A stretch of 64,000 nucleotides of DNA. Source: JAEUQQ01 sp963697285 (GTDB lineage Bacteria; Acidobacteriota; Vicinamibacteria; Vicinamibacterales; JAFNAJ01). Both the position numbers and the translations under genes were made by a program. The DNA lies in contig CAVONI010000012.1 of assembly GCA_963697285.1 (NCBI GenBank), positions 1,116,001-1,180,000 of the forward strand, in the 5' to 3' direction. Below are positions 27,229 through 36,855 of the stretch, one piece after another (the first letter of the stretch is position 1; every line of letters starts with the position of its first letter). The notes beneath the pieces were generated by a model. It was given only the letters and a program-made list of their open reading frames with translations, ran no database searches and was not told the origin of the DNA.

Positions 27229-28010
27229 TCAGAGGTTGCTGCGCGACTGGCAGCCGTCGACGGGAAGGCACGCGCCGCTGACCCAACTCGCGCGCGGCGA
27301 GCAGAGGAACGCGACCACCTCGCCGACTTCCTCGCGCGGCACCGAAGCGGCCGAAGGGCAGCTCGCGCGCGATGAACTCCGCGATCCCCTGCGGGATCGT
27401 CCTGCTGCCGCTTCCACCACGATCCGCCTTCGAACAGGATCGAACCCGGCGCGACCGCGTTGACGCGGATGTTGTCGCGCGCGAACTGCTGCGCCATCGA
27501 CTTGGCAAGCGAGTTCTCCGCGGCCTTCACGGCGTTGTAGACCATGCGGCCGCCCGACTCGCGTCCCCAGATCGAGGTGACGAGCACGATGGCGCCGCCG
27601 CCCCGCGCGCGCATCAGCGGCACGCACCGCTTCGACATCCGGATGGCGGGATACAGCGTGACGTCGATCGCTTCCTGCCAGGTCTCGTCCGGCGTGTCGA
27701 GCAGCCCCGCCCCTCGGCCGAGACCGAGGTTGTTGACGAGGATGTCGACGCCGCCGAACCGCTCGACCGCGGCGTCCACGACCTCGTCGACGCCCGCCGC
27801 GGTGGAGAGATCCGCCGCCACGGCCGCGACGCGCCCGGGTTGCCCGGTGGCATCAGCGAGGTCGCGCGCCGCCTGCTGCACCCCGTCGTTCCCACGTGCG
27901 CAGATGACGACCGCGCACCCTTCGTGCGCCAGCGCCAGCGCCGAGGCGCGCCCGAGGCCCTTGCTCGATCCGGTGATGATGGCGACCTTGCCTGCGAGTT
28001 CGAGATCCAT
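27229..28010 (-). CDS. SDR-family oxidoreductase (one frameshift)
   Basis: A classical short-chain dehydrogenase: AIITGSSKGLGRASALAL (cofactor loop), NNLGLG (a variant of NNAG), the catalytic Ser in LVTSIWGRES, YNAVKAAEN (YxxxK) and VNAVAPGSI. The frame changes near 27,400; restoring it gives EEVGEVVAFLCSPRASWVSG and the usual C-terminal VDGC, about 260 residues. The cofactor-loop pattern TGSSKGLG is common in reductases of the FabG type, but the substrate is unknown. Its start is 21 bp after the alpha/beta hydrolase stop. Confidence 0.85.
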
Positions 28011-28031
28011 GCGGTGACGTGCCTGCCCCCG

Positions 28032-28847
28032 TCAGAGCGACGCGACGAACCGCTCGAGGAGCGGTCGCACCACGTCGGGACGTTCGAGCATCGCGAGGTG
28101 TCCGGCACCCTCGATGATCTCGAGCGTCGATTGTGGAATGGCCGCGTGCATCTTCTCATGCAATGCCACGGGCGTCAGCACGTCCTCGCGTCCGACGAGG
28201 ATCAGCGTGGGCACGTCGATGTCTGGCAGCAGGCGCGTGGCATCGGCACGCCACATGAGGCACTCGATGGCGTCGTGGATGGCCTCGCGTGACGTCGCCT
28301 CGATCATCCCGCGCACGTCGTCGGCCAGCGACGGCTGCTCGCGCAGGCTCGTCTGGCCGAGCAGCTTGGGAACCATGTCCTGGGCAATGGCCGGCGCGCC
28401 CTGCTCCGCGAGCTTTGCCTGCATCTGGCGGCGGTTGGCCCGTGCCTCGTCTGTGTCGGCCTCGGCGCGGGTATCGCACAGCACCACGCCGCGCACCCGC
28501 GATGCGATCTGCCGCAGCACGGCGAAGGTGACATACCCACCCATCGACACGCCGCCGAGCACGGCCGTCTCGAGTCCGAGTTCATCGAACAGTGCGATGA
28601 CGTCGGCGGCGTGCTCGTCGATCGACTGGGCTCCGGGGCCGTGGGGCGAGCCTGCAGACACGCGATCCGACAGGCCGAAGCCCCGGAGGTCGGGTGCGAT
28701 CAACCGCACGCCGCGCGGCAGCGCGTCGAACTGGGCGCGAAACAGGCCGTTGTTGAGCGGAAAGGCGTGCAGCATCACCACGGGCACGCCGCTGCCGCCG
28801 TCGGCGTACGAAATCCGGCGTCCGTCGCAGATGAAATCCTTCGTCAC
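28032..28847 (-). CDS. Alpha/beta hydrolase
   Basis: The 271 residues have the alpha/beta-hydrolase order: oxyanion motif LHAFPLNNG, PDLRGFGLSD, nucleophile elbow GGVSMGGYV, catalytic Asp region LILVGREDVLTP and final His in EGAGHLAMLERPD. It resembles 3-oxoadipate enol-lactonase and haloperoxidase-like enzymes. Its start overlaps the stop of the CdiI_2 gene by 4 bp (ATGA), so it is translationally coupled to the toxin/immunity pair. Whether it shares a role with them is unknown. Confidence 0.88.
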   Translation of the reverse strand: MTKDFICDGRRISYADGGSGVPVVMLHAFPLNNGLFRAQFDALPRGVRLIAPDLRGFGLSDRVSAGSPHGPGAQSIDEHAADVIALFDELGLETAVLGGVSMGGYVTFAVLRQIASRVRGVVLCDTRAEADTDEARANRRQMQAKLAEQGAPAIAQDMVPKLLGQTSLREQPSLADDVRGMIEATSREAIHDAIECLMWRADATRLLPDIDVPTLILVGREDVLTPVALHEKMHAAIPQSTLEIIEGAGHLAMLERPDVVRPLLERFVASL

Positions 28848-29188
28848 AGGTCCACCTCCTCGTCGCGGGCCTTGGTCGCCAGGACGCTCAGCACTTCGTC
28901 CACACTGTCAGGTAGCCACTGCCCGCCGAGCCGGTCGGTCAGCAGCAGGGTCACGTCGCGCAACGGCATCGCCGACACGAGGTGCGCGAGCCGGGCCGCC
29001 TCGCGGGCGTACTCGACGCGCTCGTCGGGCGACGCGTCTGCGAGGAACACGTCGCGCGCCTGCTGCGGCGACTCGTAGTCAATCACCCAGTCCTGGTGCA
29101 TGTAGCCGCGGAGGAAGGTCGCGACCATCGGGAACGCGCCGCGGGTCACCTCGGGCACGAGGCGGTGCCGATCGTCAGCGTGCGTCAC
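28844..29188 (-). CDS. CdiI_2-family contact-dependent inhibition immunity protein
   Basis: The 114-residue acidic protein matches the CdiI_2 immunity family pattern: FLRGYMHQDWVIDYESPQQA followed by DVFLADASPDE and a helix AREAARLAHLV. Immunity proteins of this family bind and neutralise a cognate toxin domain in the cytoplasm. Its start overlaps the last 14 bp of the RNase A-like toxin gene, the standard toxin-immunity arrangement. The family call is by remembered pattern, not by a profile search. Confidence 0.8.
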   Translation of the reverse strand: MTHADDRHRLVPEVTRGAFPMVATFLRGYMHQDWVIDYESPQQARDVFLADASPDERVEYAREAARLAHLVSAMPLRDVTLLLTDRLGGQWLPDSVDEVLSVLATKARDEEVDL

Positions 29189-29780
29189 GACGGACCTCCG
29201 GGTACGACGTCAGCACGTACCAGTCGTTCGCCGATGCATCCCACCGCAGGACCACGACCGCGTCGTGGCAGGGAATCGTCGCCGCGTCGCCGCGCGCAAG
29301 GGATCGGCCGATCACCCGGCCGGGATCGCCGGCATAGTCGAGCGCGAGGTTCGGCCGTCCGCCGTCGCGCGCGGCCCAGCGCGAGACGCGCACGGCCTGC
29401 TGCGCGAGGGCGGCGGCCACGGTCTGCTGGGCGGCGGCGCGGTCGGTGTAGGTCGACGCGGCCGGAATGCGCCGTTCGCGCGCCAGGCGCGCGCGCAGGT
29501 CAGCGTCCGTCTTCGCGACGTGACGAGCGAGCGTGTGCCCTCCCCGTGCTTCGTCGCGCGAGAGATCCCGTTCGGCCGCAACCGGTGTAACAGTCGCTGC
29601 AGGTGCGGCCGGCTCCGGAATCGACGTCTCCGCCCCAGGCGGCACCTGGACGACGACGGGGCCGCGGGCGGCATCTGTAGGCACCGTGCGAACGGCCGGC
29701 GTGAAGAGACCGGCCTTGTAGGCCGCCAGCCCCAACGCGACAAGGACGAGGACGATGCGAAACACACGTCGAGCGGTCAT
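29175..29780 (-). CDS. Membrane-anchored RNase A-like toxin
   Basis: The 201 residues divide into a hydrophobic N-terminal anchor (about 6-26), a Pro/Ala-rich linker (about 30-70), and a C-terminal domain like the bacterial CdiA-CT RNase A fold. The domain has RGGHTLARHVAKTDADLRAR, IPAASTYTDRAAAQ, GRVIGRSLARG and WYVLTSYPE. In that fold the His and Arg of the first motif and the Thr and Tyr of the last form the RNase site; all are present. The start has GGAGG upstream. No CdiA, VgrG, Hcp or T7 secretion gene is nearby, so the export route is unknown. Confidence 0.8.
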   Translation of the reverse strand: MTARRVFRIVLVLVALGLAAYKAGLFTPAVRTVPTDAARGPVVVQVPPGAETSIPEPAAPAATVTPVAAERDLSRDEARGGHTLARHVAKTDADLRARLARERRIPAASTYTDRAAAQQTVAAALAQQAVRVSRWAARDGGRPNLALDYAGDPGRVIGRSLARGDAATIPCHDAVVVLRWDASANDWYVLTSYPEVRRDAR

Positions 29781-29832
29781 CGATTCCTCCCGGCTTCCCC
29801 CAGGCAGCGACATGCACCCTCGGGGGCAAGGC

Positions 29833-29851
29833 GCAGGGGTCGCCGCCCTGC
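29833..29851. other. Stem-loop between toxin and carbon-nitrogen hydrolase genes
   Basis: GCAGGG and CCCTGC pair around a short loop in the 95-bp gap. It may be a degenerate relative of the GGGCCGCAC palindromes or an internal transcription attenuator. The evidence is the pairing alone. Confidence 0.35.
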
Positions 29852-29875
29852 ACGCCCCGGGCACGTCGCGCGTCC

Positions 29876-30700
29876 TCAGCGGGGCGCAATCCAGCCTGCG
29901 TAGAGTTCCGGACGCCGATCGCGCAGGAAGAGACGATGCGCGTTCGACTGCTTCGTCTGCGAGAGGTCCACGTCCGCGTACACGATCGCGTCGTGCCCCT
30001 GCGGCCCGCGCACGACGACATTGCCGGCGGGATCGCACACGAACGACTCGCCGGCGAACTCCAGGCAGTCTTCCTTCCCCACCCGGTTGCAGAGCGCGGT
30101 GAAGTAGCCGTTCTGGAACGCCGCCACGCGCATCTCGGCCTCGTAGAGTCCCTCGGGCCACTCGCCGATCGAGCCGGCCTGCGGGATCACGACGAGGTCG
30201 GCGCCGGCCACGGCGAGCGCGCGCATGTACTCGGGATAGTGACGGTCGTAGCAGATCGCTACGCCGATCGCGCCGACGCGCGTGTGATACACGGGCGCGC
30301 CCGTGTCGCCGGGCGCGTAGTACCCCTGTTCGTGGAAGCACGGGTACTCGGTAATGTGCACCATCCGCGTCCGGCCCAGCAGCGTGCCGTCGGCATCGAT
30401 CACGGGAGACGTGTCGTAGGTGCGCTCCCCGTCACGCTCGAAGAGGTTCAGCACCGTCACGATGCCGTGCTGCCGTGCCTTCTGCTGGAACGCGTCGACG
30501 ATGGGCCCCGGGACGTCGTGCGCGAGCGCACGCACGTCGGTCGCCGCAGGACGCTGCGGGTGGAACCACTCGAACGCCAGCTCGGCGTAGGCGACGAGGT
30601 CGGCCCCGTTCCGGGCCGCCTCGTCGAAGGCCGCGAGCCCGCGCGCCACGTTCGCGTCGGTGTCGGGCGTGGCGTGTTGCTGGACGAGTGCGATGCGCAT
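29876..30700 (-). CDS. Nitrilase-superfamily carbon-nitrogen hydrolase
   Basis: The 274-residue protein starts MRIALVQQHATPDTDANVAR. It has the Glu region VAYAELAFEWF and the Cys region VAICYDRHYPEYMRAL. Where most relatives have YRKxH, this protein has GRTRMVHITEY, so the catalytic Lys cannot be placed with confidence. The closest functional types are N-carbamoyl-amino-acid or amide hydrolases. It ends 96 bp before the toxin gene and starts 23 bp after the ALDH7 gene, suggesting a shared catabolic transcript. Confidence 0.85.
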   Translation of the reverse strand: MRIALVQQHATPDTDANVARGLAAFDEAARNGADLVAYAELAFEWFHPQRPAATDVRALAHDVPGPIVDAFQQKARQHGIVTVLNLFERDGERTYDTSPVIDADGTLLGRTRMVHITEYPCFHEQGYYAPGDTGAPVYHTRVGAIGVAICYDRHYPEYMRALAVAGADLVVIPQAGSIGEWPEGLYEAEMRVAAFQNGYFTALCNRVGKEDCLEFAGESFVCDPAGNVVVRGPQGHDAIVYADVDLSQTKQSNAHRLFLRDRRPELYAGWIAPR

Positions 30701-30722
30701 GTGCGTGACGCCCGGGCCGCGA

Positions 30723-32264
30723 CTAGTCGCCGAAGTGGATGCCCTGTGCCAGCGGAAGATCCAGCGACCAGTTGACCGTGTTGGTCTGCCGCCGCATGTA
30801 GATCTTCCACGCGTCCGAGCCCGACTCGCGGCCGCCGCCCGTCTCCTTCTCGCCGCCGAACGCGCCGCCGATCTCGGCACCCGACGTCCCGATGTTGACG
30901 TTCGCGATGCCACAGTCGGAGCCTCGCGCCGAGAGGAACTCCTCGGCCTTGCGCATGCTCTCGGTGAAGATCGCACTCGACAGGCCCTGCGGCACGTCGT
31001 TGTGCAGGGCGAGCGCCTCGCCGAAGTGCTCGTACTCGAGCACGTAGAGGATCGGCGCGAATGTCTCCTCGTGCACGATGGCACTTTGTGACGGCATGCG
31101 GATGATCGTCGGCTCGACGAACTGCGGGCCGAGGTCCCCGCGACGCTTGCCGCCGCAGAGCACCGTCCCGCCCTGCTCCACCGCCTGATCGATCGCCTTG
31201 AACATGTCGACGAGCGCCGACGGCGTCACGAGCGGGCCCACGAGCGTCTGCGGGTCGAGCGGGTCACCGATCCGGATGTGCGAATAGGCCTGCACCAGCC
31301 GGTCGCAGAGGACGCCGGCGATGCTCTTGTGCGCGATGATGCGGCGCGTAGACGTGCAGCGCTGGCCGGCCGTGCCTGCGGCGCCGAAGAGGATGGCGCG
31401 CACCGCGAGATCGAGGTTCGCGTCCTCGGTCACGATGATCGCGTTGTTGCCGCCGAGCTCGAGGATGGTGCGGCCGAAGCGCCCCGCCACCGTCGACGCC
31501 ACGCGGCGTCCGATCGACGTCGACCCCGTGAACGAGATGAGCGGGATGCGTGGGTCGTTCAGCATCTTCTCGCCGACGATCCGGCCCTGCCCGACCGTGA
31601 GCGTGAAGATGCCCGTGAGGCCGTGGTCGGCCATCACGCGGTTGGCGATGTGCTGCACCGCGATCGAGCAGAGCGGGGTCGGCTCGGCCGGCTTCCAGAT
31701 GACCGGGTCGCCGCACACGGCGGCCAGCGCGGTGTTCCACGCCCACACGGCCACGGGGAAGTTGAACGCGGTGATGATCGCGACCGGGCCGAGCGGGTGC
31801 CACTGCTCCATCATCCGGTGCGCCGGGCGCTCCGACTGCATCGTCAGGCCGTACAGCTGCCGCGAGAGACCGACCGCGAAGTCGCAGATGTCGATCATCT
31901 CCTGCACCTCGCCGTGACCCTCGGCCCGGATCTTCCCCATCTCGAGCGCGACGAGATCGCCGAGCGGCTCCTTCATCTCGCGCAGGGCGTTGCCGAGGTC
32001 GCGCACCACCTCGCCGCGCTTCGGGGCCGGGACCATCCGCCACGAGGCGAAGGCCTGGGTCGCCGCGTCGGCGACACGATCGTAGGTCGCCACCGAGCAG
32101 TGGTTCACCGTCGCCAGGCGCTCGCCCGTGGTGGGGTTGTACGAGTGAAGTGGTGTGTCGTCGGGCTCGAGGATCCAGCCGTCGGGGCCCGTGCACGCCC
32201 CGGGATTGATGTCGGCGATCTGGAGCTTGTTGAAGAGGGCAGAGGTAGACGTCGCGGTCGGCAT
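30723..32264 (-). CDS. ALDH7-type aldehyde dehydrogenase (aminoadipate semialdehyde dehydrogenase-like)
   Basis: The 513-residue enzyme belongs to the antiquitin/ALDH7 group that oxidises alpha-aminoadipate semialdehyde (piperideine-6-carboxylate) in lysine breakdown. Seen are AFNFPVAVWAWNTALA, FTGSTSIGRRVAS (NAD binding), the catalytic Glu in LELGGNNAIIV, catalytic Cys in GQRCTSTRR (near residue 300), and the antiquitin C-terminal GEKETGGGRESGSDAWKIYM. It is the first gene of the minus-strand cluster running down to the symporter. Confidence 0.9.
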   Translation of the reverse strand: MPTATSTSALFNKLQIADINPGACTGPDGWILEPDDTPLHSYNPTTGERLATVNHCSVATYDRVADAATQAFASWRMVPAPKRGEVVRDLGNALREMKEPLGDLVALEMGKIRAEGHGEVQEMIDICDFAVGLSRQLYGLTMQSERPAHRMMEQWHPLGPVAIITAFNFPVAVWAWNTALAAVCGDPVIWKPAEPTPLCSIAVQHIANRVMADHGLTGIFTLTVGQGRIVGEKMLNDPRIPLISFTGSTSIGRRVASTVAGRFGRTILELGGNNAIIVTEDANLDLAVRAILFGAAGTAGQRCTSTRRIIAHKSIAGVLCDRLVQAYSHIRIGDPLDPQTLVGPLVTPSALVDMFKAIDQAVEQGGTVLCGGKRRGDLGPQFVEPTIIRMPSQSAIVHEETFAPILYVLEYEHFGEALALHNDVPQGLSSAIFTESMRKAEEFLSARGSDCGIANVNIGTSGAEIGGAFGGEKETGGGRESGSDAWKIYMRRQTNTVNWSLDLPLAQGIHFGD

Positions 32265-32432
32265 GATGCCGTGGATGGTACTCGCCCGCGCCAGCGGAGA
32301 TCAATGCGAACGGGGAGGCCCGTGGAGGCCCCCCCGTCGCGACGCTGCCCTTCGACTCAGTGTGTTGAGCGCCGTCACGTGCGAATCAACCTGGCAGGCC
32401 TGCCGGGTCGGTGTCACAGGCGCGCTCAGGGT

Positions 32433-35382
32433 TCAGAATCGCACGCGCACACCCAGTTGCGCCTGGCGAGGGTCACCGACGCCGTCCTGGACCGTGCCGT
32501 CGAAGTTGAACACCAGGTTGGTCACCGACGGACGCTTGAAGTTGGTCGCATTCGTCAGGTTGAAGAGGTCGAGGATGCCCTCGATCGTCGATCCGCCGGC
32601 CAGCTTGAAGACCTTCGAGATGCGCAGGTCGAGCGAGAAGTACTCGTTGTCCTTGCGGAGCGTGTTGCGCAGGATGATCGACCCGTCGGGCTGGATGCGA
32701 TCGGCCGGCACGTCGCCCACCGACTTCGGCTGCGCCGAGCGTGCCTGGACCCGGGTGTTGAACTCGAAGCCCTTGTAGCCCGTGAGCAGGAAGGCGTTGA
32801 ACCGGTGCCGCTGGTCGCGGTCCGAGTAGTTGTACTCGCGGTCGAGCGCGTCGGCCCGCGCGTACCGGAACGAGAACGGGTCGCGCTCGTTGTCGTCGTC
32901 CGACTTGTCTTCCGAGAGCGTGTAGTTCCCCTGGAAGCCCCAGTTGTTCGAGTACTTGCGCGTCATGCTGAGGGTCATCCCGTTGTAGCGCGCCCTGGCC
33001 GAACTCTCGACCACCGTGAGCACGCCGATCCCGTTCTTTCCGTCGGCGCCGAGGCCGGTGCTGAACGGCGAGCCGAACACGGGGTCGTTCCGGTTGATGA
33101 AGCGGGTCACGTGGTCGGTGCGCGCATGCGTGAAGCTGATCGACGCCGACAGGTTCTCGACGAGCTGGCGCTCGTACGCCGCCGTCACCGACGTCGTGCG
33201 CGGGTTCTTGAAGTCCTCGTCGAACACGAACACGTCGGGGTGATCGGGATTCGCGATCTGCGACTGCGGGATCAGGTTCGGCCAGGTCGGCGGCGTCACG
33301 CCGAACTCGTTGAAGAAGCTGTCGCGGAAGAGGCTCTGGCCGATGCTGCCGTTGGTCGAGCGCGTGCTGGCGAGCGACAGGCCGGGGATGCGCGAGTAGA
33401 ACATCCCGGCGTTCAGGCGGATGACCTGCTTGTTGCTCCCCGTCGGGTCCCACGAGATGCCGAGCCGCGGCTGCCACATCTTCATGTCGCTGGGGATGGT
33501 GCCGTCAGACGGGAAATCGGACCGGCCGATGAACTTCGAGAAGAACACCTCGCTCGGCGGCGTGATCGGATCGGGCTGGATCTGCGCCTCCCAGCGGATG
33601 CCGTACTGCACCGTCAGGTGCGGCGTCGGCTGCCACTTGTCCTGGATGAAGAACGACGGTTCGACCTGCGGGATGTCCTGCGTGCCCGCCTCCTCCACCG
33701 TCAGCCCGCCGACGCCCGCCTGCTGCAGGAACAGCAGCAGCGGTCCGGTGACCGACGCGCCGGCCGGGCAGGTGCCCGTGGTGCTGGTGGCACCGTTCGA
33801 GCACTCGACGTACTTCGGGCCGAACTTCACGTAGTTCAGGAACCCGTCGGTGCTGCCGAAGATGTAGCGGCCGTTGGCGAAGCCGACGAACGTCTGCGAC
33901 GAGTTGACGCGGTTGAACTCGACGCCGGCCTTGAACGTGTGGCGGCCCTTGATCCACGACACGTTGTTCGTCGAACTGGACGCGCGTGTCGTTGTACTCG
34001 ACCGGCAGGAAGAACGGCAGGCCGAACCGGTAGCTGCGGCCGAAGTCGAACGCCGTGTCGGGGAACGGGCGGTTCTGGTTGGCGACGTTGGGCCCATCGT
34101 AGGGCCGCGGGCGATCCTCGCGCGCGAACTGGAAGCGGAACTCGTTGAGCAGTGTCGGCGTCAGCGTCGTCTGCAGCGATCCCGAGACCGCGTTCGAGAA
34201 CCCCGCTCGACGCCGTTGGCGCTGACGCCCCCACGAGTTCACGTCGAACGTGCCGTTCTGCTGCTCGCTCCAGGTGTAGTTGTAGCGGATCGTGAAGAGG
34301 TTCGAGTGGTTCACCTGGTAGTCGACCTTGCCGAGCACGACGCGCGCGTCGTTCGACCGCTCGATCGGCCCGTTCTCGCCCGGGCTGCCGAGCGCCGCGA
34401 ACAGGTCGACCACGCGCTGCTCGATGCGGGCGGGATCGAGCTGCTTGCGTCTGGTCGGAACCGCTGCTGGTCGTAGGCCAGGAAGAAGAACACGCGATCC
34501 TGCTGCAGCGGGCCGCCGAGCGTGGCGCCGAACTGTTCCTGGTCGTAGGGGAACTTGTCGCCCTGCGGAGTTCTCGGTCGACAATTCGTCGGCCTTGAAG
34601 AAGAAGTTCGCCGATCCGGCCAGGGTGTTGGTGCCCGACTTGGTGACGACCTGGACGAACGCGCCGCCGCTGCGGCCGAACTCGGGCGCGGCGCCGTCCG
34701 AGACGACGACCATTTCCTTGATGGCGTCCTGGTTGAAGGTGAACGCCGGGCGCTGCCCGCCGCGCTGCTCGCCGAAGAACGGGTTGTTGAAGTCGGCGCC
34801 GTCGACCGAGACGTTGTTCGCGATGCCCTTCTGGCCGTTGACGCTGATCATGTCGCCATCGGGGCCCTGCACGATCGTCACGCCCGGCGTGAGCTGCATG
34901 AACGAGAGGAAGTTCCGGCCGTTGTTCGGCAACCCCGCGACCGCCTGCTCGCTGATGCGCGTGGTCTGCTCCGACCGCGTCGTCTCGACGACGGGGGAGT
35001 CGGCGGTCACGGTGACTTCCTGCTGCACGGTCGAGAGTTGCATGGTGACGGGGATGTTCGCCGTCTGGCCGACGGTCAACGTGATGCCGTCTCGCACGTA
35101 GGTCGCGAACCCCGCGAGCGCCACCGTCAGCTTGTAGGTGCCGAGCGGCAGGAGCAGGCCCCGGAAGCGCCCGTCCGAATCGCTCGTGATCTCGCGCGTG
35201 AAGTTGGTGCCGGTGTTGGTCAGCGTGACGGTCGCACCGGGCAACCGTCCACCCGACGTGTCGGCAATCGTACCTTCGATCACACCGGTGGTGGCTTGCG
35301 ATTGCGCAAGCGCGGCCCCACCGGTCAATGCGCCCAATCCGACGACGAGCGCCAGGGCCCGGAACAACAATGTGAGCTTCAC
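32433..35382 (-). CDS. TonB-dependent receptor, Oar-like, with carboxypeptidase-regulatory domain (frameshifted)
   Basis: This outer-membrane beta-barrel protein starts at a GTG with GAGGAGG upstream. It has a signal peptide, then a CarboxypepD_reg domain (GTIADTSGGRLPGATVTLTNTG) and a TonB plug (QEVTVTADSPVVETTRSEQT, LTPGVTIVQGPDG). The C-terminal barrel ends RQAQLGVRVRF. The aromatic C-terminal residue fits BAM-dependent insertion. Frame changes occur near 34,570, 34,450, 34,210 and 33,970. Oar-like receptors are highly expanded in Acidobacteriota; the ligand is unknown. About 170 bp separate it from ALDH7. Confidence 0.88.
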
Positions 35383-35754
35383 GTGAGGATCCTCCTCGCA
35401 GCTGGGGGCTGCAGGCGTGACCACGGGTCACGCATCGCGAACGGAACGGCAGACACGACAGATCGCCACATACAAGACGATGGACGCATGCGAGCGCGCT
35501 GAACGTCCGGCTGACACCCGCGCGTGGCACGAGGTCGCGACCCCTGATCGGGACGTGAGTTTCGCCATGCGGCGGGGAGCAATCGGATTTGCCGACACGC
35601 TACACCTCGTCGACGGATGCACGCAAGGTGGCGAAAGACATTCCCGGGGTGATTGTGGGGCGGACGGCGGGTCCAAATCGCTCCGGGAGTGATTGGCGGG
35701 CGCCGGGGGTGCCGGGCGGCTGTGGCAGCCTCCGGGGCGGGATATCATCCACGC

Positions 35755-36682
35755 ATGTCTCGGCTCGCGCGGTTTGCCTGGGGAGTGCTCGGCTACAACA
35801 TCCTCGTCATCCTGTGGGGCGCGTACGTGCGCGCGAGCGGCTCGGGCGCCGGGTGCGGGAGTCACTGGCCGCTGTGCAACGGCCAGGTGATCCCCCTGTC
35901 ACCGTCGATCGCCACGCTGATCGAGTTCTCGCACCGCATCACGAGCGGGCTGGCACTGGTCGCCGTGGTGTGGCTGTGGTGGATGACGCGACGCCTCGCC
36001 GCGCCCGATCCTGCGCGCCGGACGGCCACGTGGTCGCTCGTCCTGATGCTGACCGAAGCCGCGGTCGGGGCCGGTCTCGTGCTGTTCCAGCTGGTGGCCG
36101 ACAACGCGAGCATGGCGCGTGCGTTGTTCATGGCGGTCCACCTGATCAACACGTTCCTGCTCGTCGCCGCCCTCACGCTGACGGCGCACTACGTCGACGG
36201 CGGTCGCCGCATCTCCGCCAGCCAGTCTCCGCTCGTGGTCGGTGGCCTGGCCGCTGGTGCCATCGGGATCCTGTTGGTCGGGACGAGTGGCGCCGTGGCC
36301 GCACTCGGCGACACGCTGTTCCCGTCGGCGTCGCTGGCCGAGGCCCTCGCGTCTGACCTGTCGGCGACCTCGCACATCCTGATTCGTCTCAGGGTGCTGC
36401 ACCCGGTGCTGGCCCTGGCCGTCGCTGCCGGCCTGATCATGGGTGCGCACCGGCTTCCCCTGGCCCCCGGCGACCGCCGCGGGCAGGTCGCGGCGACGCT
36501 CGTGCTCGGGTTCGCCGTCGCTCCAGGTGATCGCCGGGTTCGTCAATGTGCTGCTGCTGGCGCCCACGTGGATGCAGTTGCTGCACCTGCTGCTGGCCGA
36601 CGGCCTGTGGATCGCGTTCGTGGTGCTCGCCGCGTCGGCGCTGGCTGCGGCACCCCGGCCCGGTGAGCCGGCCCAGCGCTGA
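35755..36682 (+). CDS. ctaA: Heme A synthase (CtaA/COX15 family, one frameshift)
   Basis: CtaA oxidises heme O to heme A for cytochrome c oxidase. Eight membrane segments are seen, with the four heme-ligand histidines in GSHWPLCNG, EFSHRITSG, AVHLINTF and RVLHPVLA. A one-base insertion near 36,520 shifts the frame just before the last segments (QVIAGFVNVLLLAPTWMQLLHLLLAD). Removing it yields 308 residues, the normal size. The ATG giving MSRLARFAWG was chosen because conserved sequence starts there. No cyoE/ctaB is adjacent. Confidence 0.9.
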
Positions 36683-36855
36683 TCGACCTCGCGCCACGCG
36701 CCCGGTGCGTGGCCGGCGAGACTCCCGACAGACCCTCGGCGACTCGTCGCGGCGATCGGGACTCCTGCCGACGCGACGCACGGTTGGTGCGCGAAGAAGA
36801 ACGATCCGGAAGGGCGCGAAAACCTCTACTATTGCCATCCGAGGAGGCTGATCGT

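Noticed and set aside
28844..29780. Complete contact-dependent inhibition (CDI) locus
   Set aside because: No cdiB or large cdiA is present; only the toxin-domain and immunity parts are.
31278..34148. 956-residue open frame antisense to ALDH7 and the TonB receptor
   Set aside because: Same cause: codon-position GC bias opens the antisense frame across two well-supported genes.
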